A stretch of 64,000 nucleotides of DNA from an uncultured Victivallales bacterium (lineage in GTDB: Bacteria > Verrucomicrobiota > Lentisphaeria > Victivallales > UBA1829). Of the stretch, positions 34,011-42,529 are shown piece after piece. The stretch lies in assembly GCA_934661375.1 (NCBI GenBank), contig CAKUJH010000001.1, positions 124,001-188,000 on the forward strand, given 5' to 3'. Each line of letters starts with the position of its first letter. Position 1 is the first letter of the stretch. The position numbers were made by a program, and so were the translations under genes. Under the pieces are notes generated by a model, which was not told the DNA's origin, ran no database searches, and saw only the letters and a list, made by a program, of their open reading frames with translations.

Positions 34011-34901
34011 TTATATTTCCAAAAAAGCAAGTAAAGTATTCTTGCCAAGAAAGAAAATAAACAGGAAAATGGGAGCTGTCATAAACAGACTGTCCACTAG
34101 GTCATATACTCCGCCGATGCCGGGAATGGCATGTCCGGAATCCTTAATGCCTGCCGCCCGTTTGATGACGGATTCCGCCAGATCCCCTGCCATTCCTCCG
34201 AAGAAAAAGAGAATGCTAACAATGAAAATACCCGCAATATTGGGAATCAGTCCGAACCAGCAATGAAAACCCCAGCACAGAAGGGTCGTAATGATCAGCC
34301 CCCCGGCCGCTCCTTCCCAGGATTTTCCCGGACTGATGGACGGCACCATTTTATGATTGCCGCCTTTCAGCAGTCTGTTGGAAAGAGTTCCCGTAATATA
34401 AGCGCCAATATCTCCTATTTTTGTCATCAGAACAAAGAACAGAAAAATAATGTTATATTTTCCATATGTTTCCAGTCCCATATAATAAATGGACACTATC
34501 ATAAAAATCGGAATTAATATAAAAATATACAAAGCAATGGAATGAAACAGCTTTCGTATTCTTTCCGCCTTATTTTCTGTAAACAGCAGATAAAGAATAC
34601 AGCCGATGGAACAGATAAAAAACAAAGACATAACAATACTGGTTATAATGTAATTATTTGAATTTTCCGGTATAGACATATTGAACAGAAAAACAGATAA
34701 AACAGTCATAAACTGTACTGTTTTATCAAAAACTTCCATATTCAGCTTTTTGAATATGACACACATTTCCCTTGTCAGGAAAAAGGTAAGCAGAGTGGAA
34801 AAAATCCAGAAAATCCATACATTATACGGATGCGGAGCAAAAATCATGCCGCCGAAAAGAGAAAGCAGTACAATACTGCTGCATAATCTGGGAATAAACA
34901 T
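34011..34901 (-). CDS. cdsA: Phosphatidate cytidylyltransferase
   Basis: The start at 34901 (MFIPRLCSS) has GGAGG 8 bp upstream and gives 296 aa; longer forms run into uppS. The protein has about eight hydrophobic helices and the CdsA signature near the C-terminus (SPGKSWEGAAGG, GGMAGDLAESVIKR, KDSGHAIPGIGGVYDLVDSL). It makes CDP-diacylglycerol for phospholipid synthesis. It starts 1 bp after the uppS stop codon. Confidence 0.94.
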   Translation of the reverse strand: MFIPRLCSSIVLLSLFGGMIFAPHPYNVWIFWIFSTLLTFFLTREMCVIFKKLNMEVFDKTVQFMTVLSVFLFNMSIPENSNNYIITSIVMSLFFICSIGCILYLLFTENKAERIRKLFHSIALYIFILIPIFMIVSIYYMGLETYGKYNIIFLFFVLMTKIGDIGAYITGTLSNRLLKGGNHKMVPSISPGKSWEGAAGGLIITTLLCWGFHCWFGLIPNIAGIFIVSILFFFGGMAGDLAESVIKRAAGIKDSGHAIPGIGGVYDLVDSLFMTAPIFLFIFFLGKNTLLAFLEI

Positions 34902-34902
34902 A

Positions 34903-35613
34903 TCAACGTCCTCCAAATCTGCGATTGCGGTTCTGATAGCTTGCAATCGCCCTGTCCAACTCATTCACGTCAAAATCCGGCCAGTAAGTACTGGTGGCAT
35001 AGAGTTCCGAATAGGAAAGTTCCCACAGCAGAAAATTGCTGAGACGCAGTTCTCCGCTGGTGCGGATCAGCAGATCCGGATCCGGCACTTCCGGATGATA
35101 AAGATATTGTGCAAACAGTTTTTCATCAACCTGTTCCGCCTTTATTTTTCCTGCGGCGGCATCCGCGGCAATCCTGGCGGCGGCATCTGCAATTTCCGCA
35201 CGTCCGCCGTAATTCAATGCCAGAATCATCGTTGCAACATAATCCGCGGAGGTTTCCCGGATGGCGTTCTTCAATTTATTCCGGGCTTTTTCCGGCAATC
35301 CTTCCATTCTGCCGGTAACCAGGAGACGCACCCTGTTCTTCTTCAGCACTTCAAGATTGGCGTCTATGAATTCGGAAAGCAATTCCATCAGAGCATCCAC
35401 TTCCTCTTTGGAACGTTTCCAGTTTTCCGTGCTGAACGCATAAAGCGTAACATATTCAACACCAACATCTTTCAGATTCTCCAGCAGGGTTTTGACCGCC
35501 ATGGCTCCGGCGCGGTGTCCTTCCACCCGTTCCAGACCGTGCTGCTCTGCCCAGCGTCCGTTGCCGTCCATGATGATGGCTATGTGTTTCGGAATGTTCT
35601 TACCGTTTTCCAT
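34903..35613 (-). CDS. uppS: Isoprenyl (undecaprenyl) diphosphate synthase
   Basis: The start at 35613 (MENGKNIPKHIAIIMDGNGR) follows GGAGG; 236 aa. Cis-prenyltransferase motifs are MDGNGRWA (catalytic Asp), EGHRAGAMAVK, TLYAFSTENWKRS, ALNYGGRAEI and DLLIRTSGELRLSNFLLWE. It supplies the lipid carrier for peptidoglycan and LPS. It overlaps gmhA upstream by 14 bp and is followed by cdsA. Confidence 0.95.
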   Translation of the reverse strand: MENGKNIPKHIAIIMDGNGRWAEQHGLERVEGHRAGAMAVKTLLENLKDVGVEYVTLYAFSTENWKRSKEEVDALMELLSEFIDANLEVLKKNRVRLLVTGRMEGLPEKARNKLKNAIRETSADYVATMILALNYGGRAEIADAAARIAADAAAGKIKAEQVDEKLFAQYLYHPEVPDPDLLIRTSGELRLSNFLLWELSYSELYATSTYWPDFDVNELDRAIASYQNRNRRFGGR

Positions 35614-36250
35614 AAAAAGCATCCTCCAGCATCATGCAGAGACAATGATACAGCGGCAGGTGATATTCCTGCACTTTGAATGTTTCCGATTCCGGAGCAC
35701 GAAGGATCAGATCGGCAAATTCTTCGCAGATTCCATGTTTCAGTCCGGTAAACAGAACCGTAACAATGCCTTTGGCGCGAGCCACTTTGAAAGCATTGCA
35801 GATATTGGCTGCGCCGCCGGATGTGCTGATTCCGATCATGACGTCGCCGGAACGCCCCAGCGCAAAAAGCTGCTGGGCATAAATCATATCCGGGTCAACA
35901 TCATTCATATATGCCGTATTCAGAGCCGGATGGGAAATCAGCGAAATGCAGCGCAGTCCCATCTGCAGTTTTCCGGCAAGCTGGCTGTCTCCCGTTTTAT
36001 CCGTCATTTCTTTGGCAAGTTCTGCTGAAAGCGGACGGCGCAGCAGAAATCCCTTCATCAGTTCCCCGGCAATGTGCTCGCAGTCGGCGGCACTGCCGCC
36101 ATTTCCGGCACAAAATAAGATTTTGTCATTGAAAAAACTGTTTTTGATAGTAAAATACACTCTATCGAGACTTTCGGCGGCACTTTCAAGAGCCGGATAT
36201 CTCGTGACCAGCTCTTTGATATATCGTTCTGCTGTGTTGTCAGTAAACAT
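35600..36250 (-). CDS. gmhA: Sedoheptulose-7-phosphate isomerase
   Basis: The start at 36250 (MFTDNTAERYIKELV) gives 216 aa. The SIS domain shows FCAGNGGSAADCEHIAGEL, GISTSGGAANICNA and the C-terminal VQEYHLPLYHCLC block with the conserved His. It makes D-glycero-D-manno-heptose 7-phosphate, the first step toward the sugar that HldD epimerises later. It heads the gmhA-uppS-cdsA envelope operon, divergent from dnaN. Confidence 0.93.
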   Translation of the reverse strand: MFTDNTAERYIKELVTRYPALESAAESLDRVYFTIKNSFFNDKILFCAGNGGSAADCEHIAGELMKGFLLRRPLSAELAKEMTDKTGDSQLAGKLQMGLRCISLISHPALNTAYMNDVDPDMIYAQQLFALGRSGDVMIGISTSGGAANICNAFKVARAKGIVTVLFTGLKHGICEEFADLILRAPESETFKVQEYHLPLYHCLCMMLEDAFYGKR

Positions 36251-36385
36251 GTTGATAACCCTGTTGAATAATGTTAGAAACCTGTTGTCAGTTTTTATGA
36301 CTATCAATAGAGCATAACTTATTGAAAAAATCAAAACAAAATCTTAACATATTGGAAAAATTTAGATTGAGTTTGATTTTAAAGG

Positions 36386-36394
36386 TTATTCACA
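36386..36394 (+). other. DnaA-box-like site in the gmhA-dnaN gap
   Basis: TTATTCACA fits the relaxed DnaA-box consensus. The reverse near-match TGTTGATAA lies at about 36248-36256, and the 219-bp gap is strongly AT-rich. One clear box is not enough to call an origin. Confidence 0.35.
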
Positions 36395-36397
36395 GTA

Positions 36398-36425
36398 TTG
36401 ACATCTATAATAGTAATGATATATT
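36398..36425 (+). promoter_or_regulatory. dnaN: Promoter of dnaN
   Basis: TTGACA (36398-36403) and TATATT (36420-36425) are separated by 16 bp, 44 bp before the ATG. Confidence 0.65.
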
Positions 36426-36469
36426 ACCTTTAAAAGAACTGAATTAAATAACCAATATAAGGGGTCAAC

Positions 36470-37570
36470 ATGAAAGTAAATGTGAAGAAAGACGCGTTTT
36501 TCAAAGCGCTCCAGAAAGTCAGCAATATCATTGGAAGCAAAACGACTCTTCCTGTTTTGGCAAACGTGCTGCTGGAAGCAGACAACGGAAAACTGACTCT
36601 GACCACTACGGATCTGGAACTGCGCATTGTAACTTCCATTGACGCAGAAATCGAAATTCCCGGAAGCACGACTCTGCCCGCCAAGCGTCTGCTGGGACTG
36701 GTTTCCAAATTCAAAGGGGAAAATGTTCTTCTGGAATCCAATGAGAAACATCATACCCAGATCTCCTGCGGCACTGCCAATTTCATGATACTGGGACTGT
36801 CTCCGGAAGATTTCCCTGTTCCCGTGGAATTCGAAATGAAACGTTCCCTCAAAATCAAACAGAGCGACTTTGCCCGTATTCTCGACCGTATTTCCTATGC
36901 TGTCAGCATGGACGATTCCCGCAAAGTGCTTCAGGGCGTTCTGCTGTCCGTCAAGGAAGGCAACCTGACCGCAGTCGCCACCGACGGCAAACGTCTGGCT
37001 CTGGTGGAAAAACAGCTGGAAGACCTGGCGGAAGGTTCCGACGGCGATGTGATCATCACTATCAAGGTTGCCAACGAAGTCAAGCGTATGCTGGAAAAAG
37101 ACGGCGAAGTTATTATGGACATCGGTGAAAAACAGGTTCTGTTCAAACTGAAGGAAACCATGATCTATTCCAAACTGATTGAAGGCAATTATCCGAATTA
37201 CCGTCAGGTCATTCCTGCCAGTTTCAGCAAGAATATCATTGTTCCCAGCACGGATTTTGTGGATGCTCTGGAAATTGTCAGTGTTCCGCTGTTCGACGCT
37301 TCTTCGTCCTTCGTCAAAATCACTTTCATGCAGAACAAACTTCTGTTTGAAGCCAACAGCAATATCGGTGAAGGTAAGGAATACATCAATATTGATTATA
37401 CCGAACCGGAAGAAATTTCTCTTTCGTTCAACCCGCAGTTTCTTTCCGATCCGTTCAAACATATCGGGGTGGACAAGGTTACGGTCAAAATCAATGATGC
37501 CTACAGCCCGATTGCCCTGGAAAGCGGCGACGGCTTCCTGTATGTCATCATGCCGATGAGAAGCAAATAA
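36470..37570 (+). CDS. dnaN: DNA polymerase III beta sliding clamp
   Basis: The 366-aa protein matches DnaN in length and pattern: N-terminal MKVNVKKDAFFKALQKVSNI, KTTLPVLANVLLEA, TTDLELRI, the middle SMDDSRKVLQGVLLS and TDGKRLAL blocks, and the end in LYVIMPMRSK (VMPMR loop contact of the clamp cleft). It confers processivity on DNA polymerase III. It is followed by recF, a frequent arrangement; dnaA is not in the window. Confidence 0.97.
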   Translation: MKVNVKKDAFFKALQKVSNIIGSKTTLPVLANVLLEADNGKLTLTTTDLELRIVTSIDAEIEIPGSTTLPAKRLLGLVSKFKGENVLLESNEKHHTQISCGTANFMILGLSPEDFPVPVEFEMKRSLKIKQSDFARILDRISYAVSMDDSRKVLQGVLLSVKEGNLTAVATDGKRLALVEKQLEDLAEGSDGDVIITIKVANEVKRMLEKDGEVIMDIGEKQVLFKLKETMIYSKLIEGNYPNYRQVIPASFSKNIIVPSTDFVDALEIVSVPLFDASSSFVKITFMQNKLLFEANSNIGEGKEYINIDYTEPEEISLSFNPQFLSDPFKHIGVDKVTVKINDAYSPIALESGDGFLYVIMPMRSK

Positions 37571-37596
37571 TATCTGCTGCCCAGAAACTCTCTGTT

Positions 37597-37634
37597 CCGG
37601 TCGGGATGAATATTCCGGCCGGCGGATTTTCTTT
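37597..37634 (+). terminator. Possible terminator or attenuator between dnaN and recF
   Basis: CCGGTCGG pairs with CCGGCCGG (one G-T pair) over a 10-nt loop, followed by CGGATTTTCTTT. Confidence 0.4.
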
Positions 37635-37653
37635 GCCCGGATGAGACGGATAT

Positions 37654-38730
37654 ATGATCGTAGAGGCGTTGAATCTTGAGAATTTCAGAAACTTCAGCCG
37701 CGCTGGTTTGAATTTTTCCTGTTCTTCCGTTTTTTTTGAAGGAGCCAACGGACAGGGCAAAACTTCTTTGCTGGAAGCGGTGTTCTATGCGGCGAATCTG
37801 CGTTCATTCCGGACTTCCAAGCTGAATGAAATCAAAAAGATCGGTACGCCTTCCTTTCATGTATCATTGAAATTCAGGCGTCCGCAGGGATGGAGTTCTC
37901 TGCTGGAAGTGGACGCCGGACAGGTCCGTACTTTGAGTGTGGACAGGGTTCCGGTCAGCCGTGCCAGTGATTTTACCGGAAAAATAAAGACGGTGGCATT
38001 TCTGCCGGACGATCCGCTCATTGTCAGCGGACCTTCCGCCTTGCGCCGCCGGTTTTTCGATATGTTCATTTCCATGCTGGACAGAAATTATTTTTCCGCC
38101 CTGCAGAATTATTCCCAGGCATTGCGTTCCCGTAATTTTCTGCTGAAAAACAGAAACCGGGATATGGATATATTGAATTCCTATTCCGCAGTTCTGGCGG
38201 CGGCGGGTGCTGAAATTGTCCGGATCAGAAAAGAATATGTGAGTTCCGTTTCCGAAGTGATGAGACGTCTTTTTGCGGAACTTTACCCTGCTCTTTCCAA
38301 TTTTCAGATTTGGATGCGTTACGTTCGCGAAACCGAAGAAAAAGAAACATATCTGAAGAAAATAACGGCAGATATTCCGCGGGATTGTCTGCGCGGACAG
38401 ACTTCCTTCGGTCCGCACCTGGATGATTTTGAATTCATATCGGATGACAAGCCGCTGCGTTCCTTCGGTTCACGCGGACAATGCCGGATGACCTCTTTGA
38501 TTCTGAAGCTGGCGGAGCTGGAAACTGTCCGTCAGATGCAGGGGGCTTTGAAAGATACCGTGGTGCTGGTGGATGATGCCACGGCTGACCTGGATATACA
38601 TGCACGCGAGGCTTTTCTTTCGAAAATACGGGATGCGGGACAGACTTTCTTTGCGTTTACGGAAATTCCGCCGGAATTCAAATCTGCGCAGAATGATGTT
38701 TTCCGGGTGGAAGCCGGAACAGTAAAATGA
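37654..38730 (+). CDS. recF: DNA replication and repair protein RecF
   Basis: The 358-aa SMC-like ATPase has the RecF N-terminus (IVEALNLENFRNFSRAGLNF), Walker A in EGANGQGKTSLLEA, KTVAFLPDDPLIVSGPSALRR, the signature RSFGSRGQCRMTSLILKLAE and Walker B in VVLVDDATADLDIHARE. It loads RecA at gaps with RecO and RecR. The order dnaN-recF on one strand supports the call. Confidence 0.95.
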   Translation: MIVEALNLENFRNFSRAGLNFSCSSVFFEGANGQGKTSLLEAVFYAANLRSFRTSKLNEIKKIGTPSFHVSLKFRRPQGWSSLLEVDAGQVRTLSVDRVPVSRASDFTGKIKTVAFLPDDPLIVSGPSALRRRFFDMFISMLDRNYFSALQNYSQALRSRNFLLKNRNRDMDILNSYSAVLAAAGAEIVRIRKEYVSSVSEVMRRLFAELYPALSNFQIWMRYVRETEEKETYLKKITADIPRDCLRGQTSFGPHLDDFEFISDDKPLRSFGSRGQCRMTSLILKLAELETVRQMQGALKDTVVLVDDATADLDIHAREAFLSKIRDAGQTFFAFTEIPPEFKSAQNDVFRVEAGTVK

Positions 38731-38739
38731 AATCTTTAT

Positions 38740-38767
38740 TTGATGTTTCCGTTTCAGGGGTTATATT
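38740..38767 (+). promoter_or_regulatory. lpxK: Promoter of lpxK
   Basis: TTGATG (38740-38745) and TATATT (38762-38767) are 16 bp apart, 34 bp before the start at 38801. Confidence 0.55.
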
Positions 38768-38800
38768 ACTTTCTGAAATATAAAATGGAGTATGAACAGT

Positions 38801-39976
38801 ATGACCCTTCATGAACTGGGTGAAAATTTGGAGCAGTTTTTTCTGGATGTGATCCGGGAAAGACGGCATGATGCGGTGGGCAGTATTCTGAAGGGAATTC
38901 TGTTCATCGGTTCCAGATTTTACCGGAGGGCAGTTCAGTTCCGGCTGTGGATGTACTATAACCGGGTGATCCGCAACCGGGCTATCGGATGTCTGGTGGT
39001 CAGCATAGGCAACCTTTCCTGCGGCGGAACGGGAAAAACCCCGGTGGTGGAGGTCTTTGCCCGCACCTTGAGTCAGAAAGGGCGCAAAGTAGCCATTCTG
39101 AGCCGCGGATACCGCAGCCGTGACAGGCGTTCCTTCTGGACAAAACTGCAGCAGAAGTTTTCTTCGGAAAAAATGGAAGTCCCGCCGCGGGTGGTTTCCG
39201 ACGGAAAAAATCTTCTGCTGGAATCCATTACTGCCGGTGATGAACCGTTCATGCTGGCGTCCAATCTCAAGAATGTGGCGGTTCTGGTGGATAAGGACCG
39301 CGTCAAATCCGGGTTGTATGCCATTGAAAAATTCGGAACGGATACTCTGATTCTGGATGACGGTTTTCAATATCTGAATCTGAAAGCCCACATCAATATT
39401 CTGCTGGTGGATTCCACTTCTCCGTTTGACAATCATCATGTTCTGCCGCGCGGACTGCTCCGGGAACCCATCAAGAACATCCGCCGCGCCGATTATATTT
39501 TTTTGACCAAATCGGACGGTTCACCGCGTCTGCGGCATCTGAAAGCATTTCTCCGCCGGCAGAATCATCTGGCGGAAATCATTGAATGCTGTCATCGTCC
39601 GCAATACCTGGAAGATGTTTATCACCGCGGCAGCCGTGAACCTTTGAGTTTTCTGAAAGGAAAGAAAGTGGCTTCCATTTCCGCTATTGCCAATCCTGCC
39701 AGTTTCAATGCTTTTCTGAGCGAACTGGGGGGAGACATCGTGGAAGAAATTCATTTTGCCGACCATCACCGCTATCGTCAGCAGGAAATGATTGACTTCA
39801 TCAACAAAGCCAAGAAAGCCGGTGCGGAACTGATCATGACCACGGAAAAGGATGCGGTGCGTATGCCGCGTCTGGACCGCCGGGACCTGCCGATTCTGTT
39901 TCTGCGCGTTCAGATTGATATTCTGAGCGGACAGGAAAACTTTGATCAGTGCATTTCGCGTATCTGTTTCATTTAA
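38801..39976 (+). CDS. lpxK: Tetraacyldisaccharide 4'-kinase (lipid A)
   Basis: The start at 38801 (MTLHELGENLEQFF) has GGAG 10 bp upstream; an ATG at 38792 is too close to that site. The 391-aa protein has VVSIGNLSCGGTGKTPVVEVFA (Walker A), ILSRGYRSR, ILDDGFQYLNLKAHINILLVD (DDGFQ), PRGLLREPIKNIRRAD and FADHHRY, all typical of LpxK. It phosphorylates the lipid A precursor and confirms an LPS-bearing outer membrane. It is longer than most LpxK. Confidence 0.93.
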   Translation: MTLHELGENLEQFFLDVIRERRHDAVGSILKGILFIGSRFYRRAVQFRLWMYYNRVIRNRAIGCLVVSIGNLSCGGTGKTPVVEVFARTLSQKGRKVAILSRGYRSRDRRSFWTKLQQKFSSEKMEVPPRVVSDGKNLLLESITAGDEPFMLASNLKNVAVLVDKDRVKSGLYAIEKFGTDTLILDDGFQYLNLKAHINILLVDSTSPFDNHHVLPRGLLREPIKNIRRADYIFLTKSDGSPRLRHLKAFLRRQNHLAEIIECCHRPQYLEDVYHRGSREPLSFLKGKKVASISAIANPASFNAFLSELGGDIVEEIHFADHHRYRQQEMIDFINKAKKAGAELIMTTEKDAVRMPRLDRRDLPILFLRVQIDILSGQENFDQCISRICFI

Positions 39977-40634
39977 GCCTGATCTGCAGAAACAGGCGTG
40001 TTCCGGCATTTTCCGGCAGTTCGAAAGTTTCCGTGCCATGCCAGAATCCCTTTTTCCATTTTTTGAGAAACGGAATTTCTTCAGCATATTGATCAGGAGT
40101 CCGGTAAATGATCAATGATCCGCCCGGTTTGAGCAGTCCCAGAGCTTCTTTGATGAGAATATCTGCACTCGCTACGGCTCTGGCAAAAACAGCGTCGTAA
40201 GACCCCTTGTAAGGTTCTTTTCTGCCTAATTCATTGCCGCGTCCGTGAACACCGGTCAAATTATGAAGTCCTATTTTTTCAGCGGCATGATTGACGTAAT
40301 CAATTTTTTTCCGGGTGGAATCAATGGAAGTGATGGTTGTTTCCGGAAAAGCCGCCGCCAGTACAAGCGAAGGAAATCCGGCTCCGCAGCCCAGATCCGC
40401 CAGTTTGTGCGGACGGTTGAAAAGTTCAGAAAAAAATAATGCCGGAGACAATGAATCCGCCACATGCCGGCTCCAGAAACCGTCTTCCTTGATTGCGGTC
40501 AGATTGACCTGCCGGTTCATTTCATACAGAAAGTTACCCAGATTTTCCATTTTTTTCAGAAAATCCGCGGATTCACCTTTCAGACATCCGGCAATGAAAT
40601 CTTTTATTTCACGGGAAGGTGCTGGAATACTCAT
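39969..40634 (-). CDS. rsmG: 16S rRNA (guanine527-N7)-methyltransferase
   Basis: The start at 40634 (MSIPAPSREIKDFIAG) gives 221 aa. RsmG/GidB blocks are MNRQVNLTAIKEDGFWSRHVADSL, the SAM loop LADLGCGAGFPSLVLA, ITSIDSTRKKIDYVN, GRGNELGRKEPYKGSYDAVFARAVA and LLKPGGSLIIYR. It overlaps lpxK convergently by 8 bp and the upstream membrane-protein gene by 1 bp. Confidence 0.93.
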   Translation of the reverse strand: MSIPAPSREIKDFIAGCLKGESADFLKKMENLGNFLYEMNRQVNLTAIKEDGFWSRHVADSLSPALFFSELFNRPHKLADLGCGAGFPSLVLAAAFPETTITSIDSTRKKIDYVNHAAEKIGLHNLTGVHGRGNELGRKEPYKGSYDAVFARAVASADILIKEALGLLKPGGSLIIYRTPDQYAEEIPFLKKWKKGFWHGTETFELPENAGTRLFLQIRLK

Positions 40635-41176
40635 TACAGAACCCTCCCCGCCTGCTGAACCAGTAATATCAAAGCGGATAATGACCAGAGAAAAGCCGCC
40701 GCTGCTCCTGTCCATTTCCATTTTTTATTGCGGAACATGGCACGGAAAGAATCCCGCATCCAGTAAGGTTTTGCTGCTGTACATATGGCATAAGTGCCTG
40801 CTGCAAAACACATAATGGCAAAGAAAGAACTTCCTGTCAAATCTGCATTGAATGATTCAGCCAGCATCCAGTGAGCCAGCAGAATCACTGCCCCCGCTGC
40901 TGCTCTGGCAAACAGATGATCCAGATAACGCCAGCACAGAAAAGCCAGAACAAAAGCCGCCGGGACAAGCCAGTACAGATTGTTTTCCGGTGAAAAAAGC
41001 GGTTTTACATTGGGAATGAATGCCAGCAGTGCAATCAGCCCCGCTATTCCGCCTGCGGTTCTGTTCCGCGGCAGTTTTTCCCAGAAATTCAGATTCTTTT
41101 CATTTATCCGCAGAAAACAGATTCCCAGAAATAAAAAGAATACGGTGATGAACAGCAGTAATCCGGCAAACAGCAT
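40634..41176 (-). CDS. Small polytopic membrane protein, function unknown
   Basis: The 180-aa protein has five or so hydrophobic helices (LFAGLLLFITVFFLFLGICF, AGLIALLAFI, LVPAAFVLAFLCW, AFLWSLSALILLV). AAGGAATTTTT precedes its ATG. No family is recognised. It is the last gene before rsmG at the end of the Tad-type operon and overlaps rsmG by one base. Confidence 0.7.
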   Translation of the reverse strand: MLFAGLLLFITVFFLFLGICFLRINEKNLNFWEKLPRNRTAGGIAGLIALLAFIPNVKPLFSPENNLYWLVPAAFVLAFLCWRYLDHLFARAAAGAVILLAHWMLAESFNADLTGSSFFAIMCFAAGTYAICTAAKPYWMRDSFRAMFRNKKWKWTGAAAAFLWSLSALILLVQQAGRVL

Positions 41177-41203
41177 AAAAATTCCTTTGCAGTTGAATGT
41201 TTC

Positions 41204-42526
41204 TTATTCGGAGTCTTTCAATGTTTCCACTTTGGAAACGTCGTTTTTATTGATGGTGTACTGAACTCCCGGAGCCGGACCGAAAAGATAGGAATCATTC
41301 AGAACCTGAATCATTCTTCCGGTTTCAGTTTCTCCGTTTTTACGGATGATCCGGGTATCGGGAATCCAGAGAGAAACATTGTCCAGCCGGACAATTTCCC
41401 CTTTTTTGATCTGGAAATGAATCGTTTTCTTTTGCGGCTTTCCCCGTTTGTGAGCAACGGAAAGCTGATGTTCACCCATGCTCAGATTGCGGAATTCCAA
41501 TTTTTTGGAAATTCCGGGTGAAGCGGGATCTTTTTCGGAAATGCCGACAGGTTTGCCGTCCAGATAAAGTGCAACGCCCGCCGGCTGGGTGATAATATCA
41601 ATACCGCCGGTATTGCTGTCCATTTTCAGATTTACGTCCAGATTGCTTCCTGCCGGCAGATTCACTTTCCGGGTTACGGGATCGAAACCTTCCTTTTCCA
41701 GCCGGATATTGTACGTGCCGGGTTTCTGATTTTTCAGGGTAAACGGAGTATTGCCGTAACTGCTGCCGTTGACGAAAACTCTGGCACCAACCGGATTGGA
41801 AACGATCCGGATGGAACCGGTTTTCACTTCCAGTTCTATGTTGGAAAGAACGGCAGCTGTTCCTTTCTTGACGTCCACATTCTGTGTAACGGAAACATAA
41901 CCGTTCCGGCGCAGCTGAACAGAATGTCTGCCTTCTTCCACCTGTTCCTTGAAAGGAGTTCGTCCCATGACTTTTCCGTCGACAACTACTTCCGCATTGT
42001 TCGGTTTTGAAGTGATCTGGAGAGTTCCCATATTGGAAGTGAGATCAGCCTTGACCAGCTGCGGAACTGCGGAGTCTATTTTCCAGACAACAGATTGACG
42101 ACTGAATCCGTAACGGAAAAGTTCTGCTTTGTAACTTCCGTGCTGCAAAGCATTAATGACAACAGGAGTCATCCCCAGTTTTTTCCCTTGAAACTCCACT
42201 TCCGCCGCCGGGCTGCTGGTAATCATGACAGATGCTGTTTCCGGAACAAGATGTGCGGTTATCTCTTTCTGTTCTCCTTGCTTCAATTCAATTTTTTCCC
42301 AGTGATCCTTGTATTTTTCCAAAGAAAATTTAATGATATAGGTATTGGGTGCAGCTTTCAGTTTCAAGGGGGTTCTGCCGGGTTCTTTTTCCCGGATGAC
42401 CACAGCAGCTCCTTCCGGAACTGATTTCAGAATCAGCCGCGAAACCGGTTTTTCCGGTTTTTCAGAACAGGAAACCGCCAGCAGAGCGGCTGCAGTCAAC
42501 AAAAAAACAGTGAAGATGTTTTTCAT
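41204..42526 (-). CDS. PEGA-repeat lipoprotein
   Basis: The 440-aa protein has a lipoprotein signal ending in LLAVSC (Cys20). Four to five PEGA-type repeats follow: ILKSVPEGAAVVIREKEPGRTPL, MITSSPAAEVEFQGKKLGMTPV, ITSKPNNAEVVVDGKVMGRTPF, IVSNPVGARVFVNGSSYGNTPF and a divergent IITQPAGVALYLDGKPVG. PEGA domains are surface or kinase-associated beta modules. It sits 3 bp after the FHA-protein gene in the Tad-type operon, so it may be part of that apparatus or its signalling. Confidence 0.88.
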   Translation of the reverse strand: MKNIFTVFLLTAAALLAVSCSEKPEKPVSRLILKSVPEGAAVVIREKEPGRTPLKLKAAPNTYIIKFSLEKYKDHWEKIELKQGEQKEITAHLVPETASVMITSSPAAEVEFQGKKLGMTPVVINALQHGSYKAELFRYGFSRQSVVWKIDSAVPQLVKADLTSNMGTLQITSKPNNAEVVVDGKVMGRTPFKEQVEEGRHSVQLRRNGYVSVTQNVDVKKGTAAVLSNIELEVKTGSIRIVSNPVGARVFVNGSSYGNTPFTLKNQKPGTYNIRLEKEGFDPVTRKVNLPAGSNLDVNLKMDSNTGGIDIITQPAGVALYLDGKPVGISEKDPASPGISKKLEFRNLSMGEHQLSVAHKRGKPQKKTIHFQIKKGEIVRLDNVSLWIPDTRIIRKNGETETGRMIQVLNDSYLFGPAPGVQYTINKNDVSKVETLKDSE

Positions 42527-42529
42527 GGT

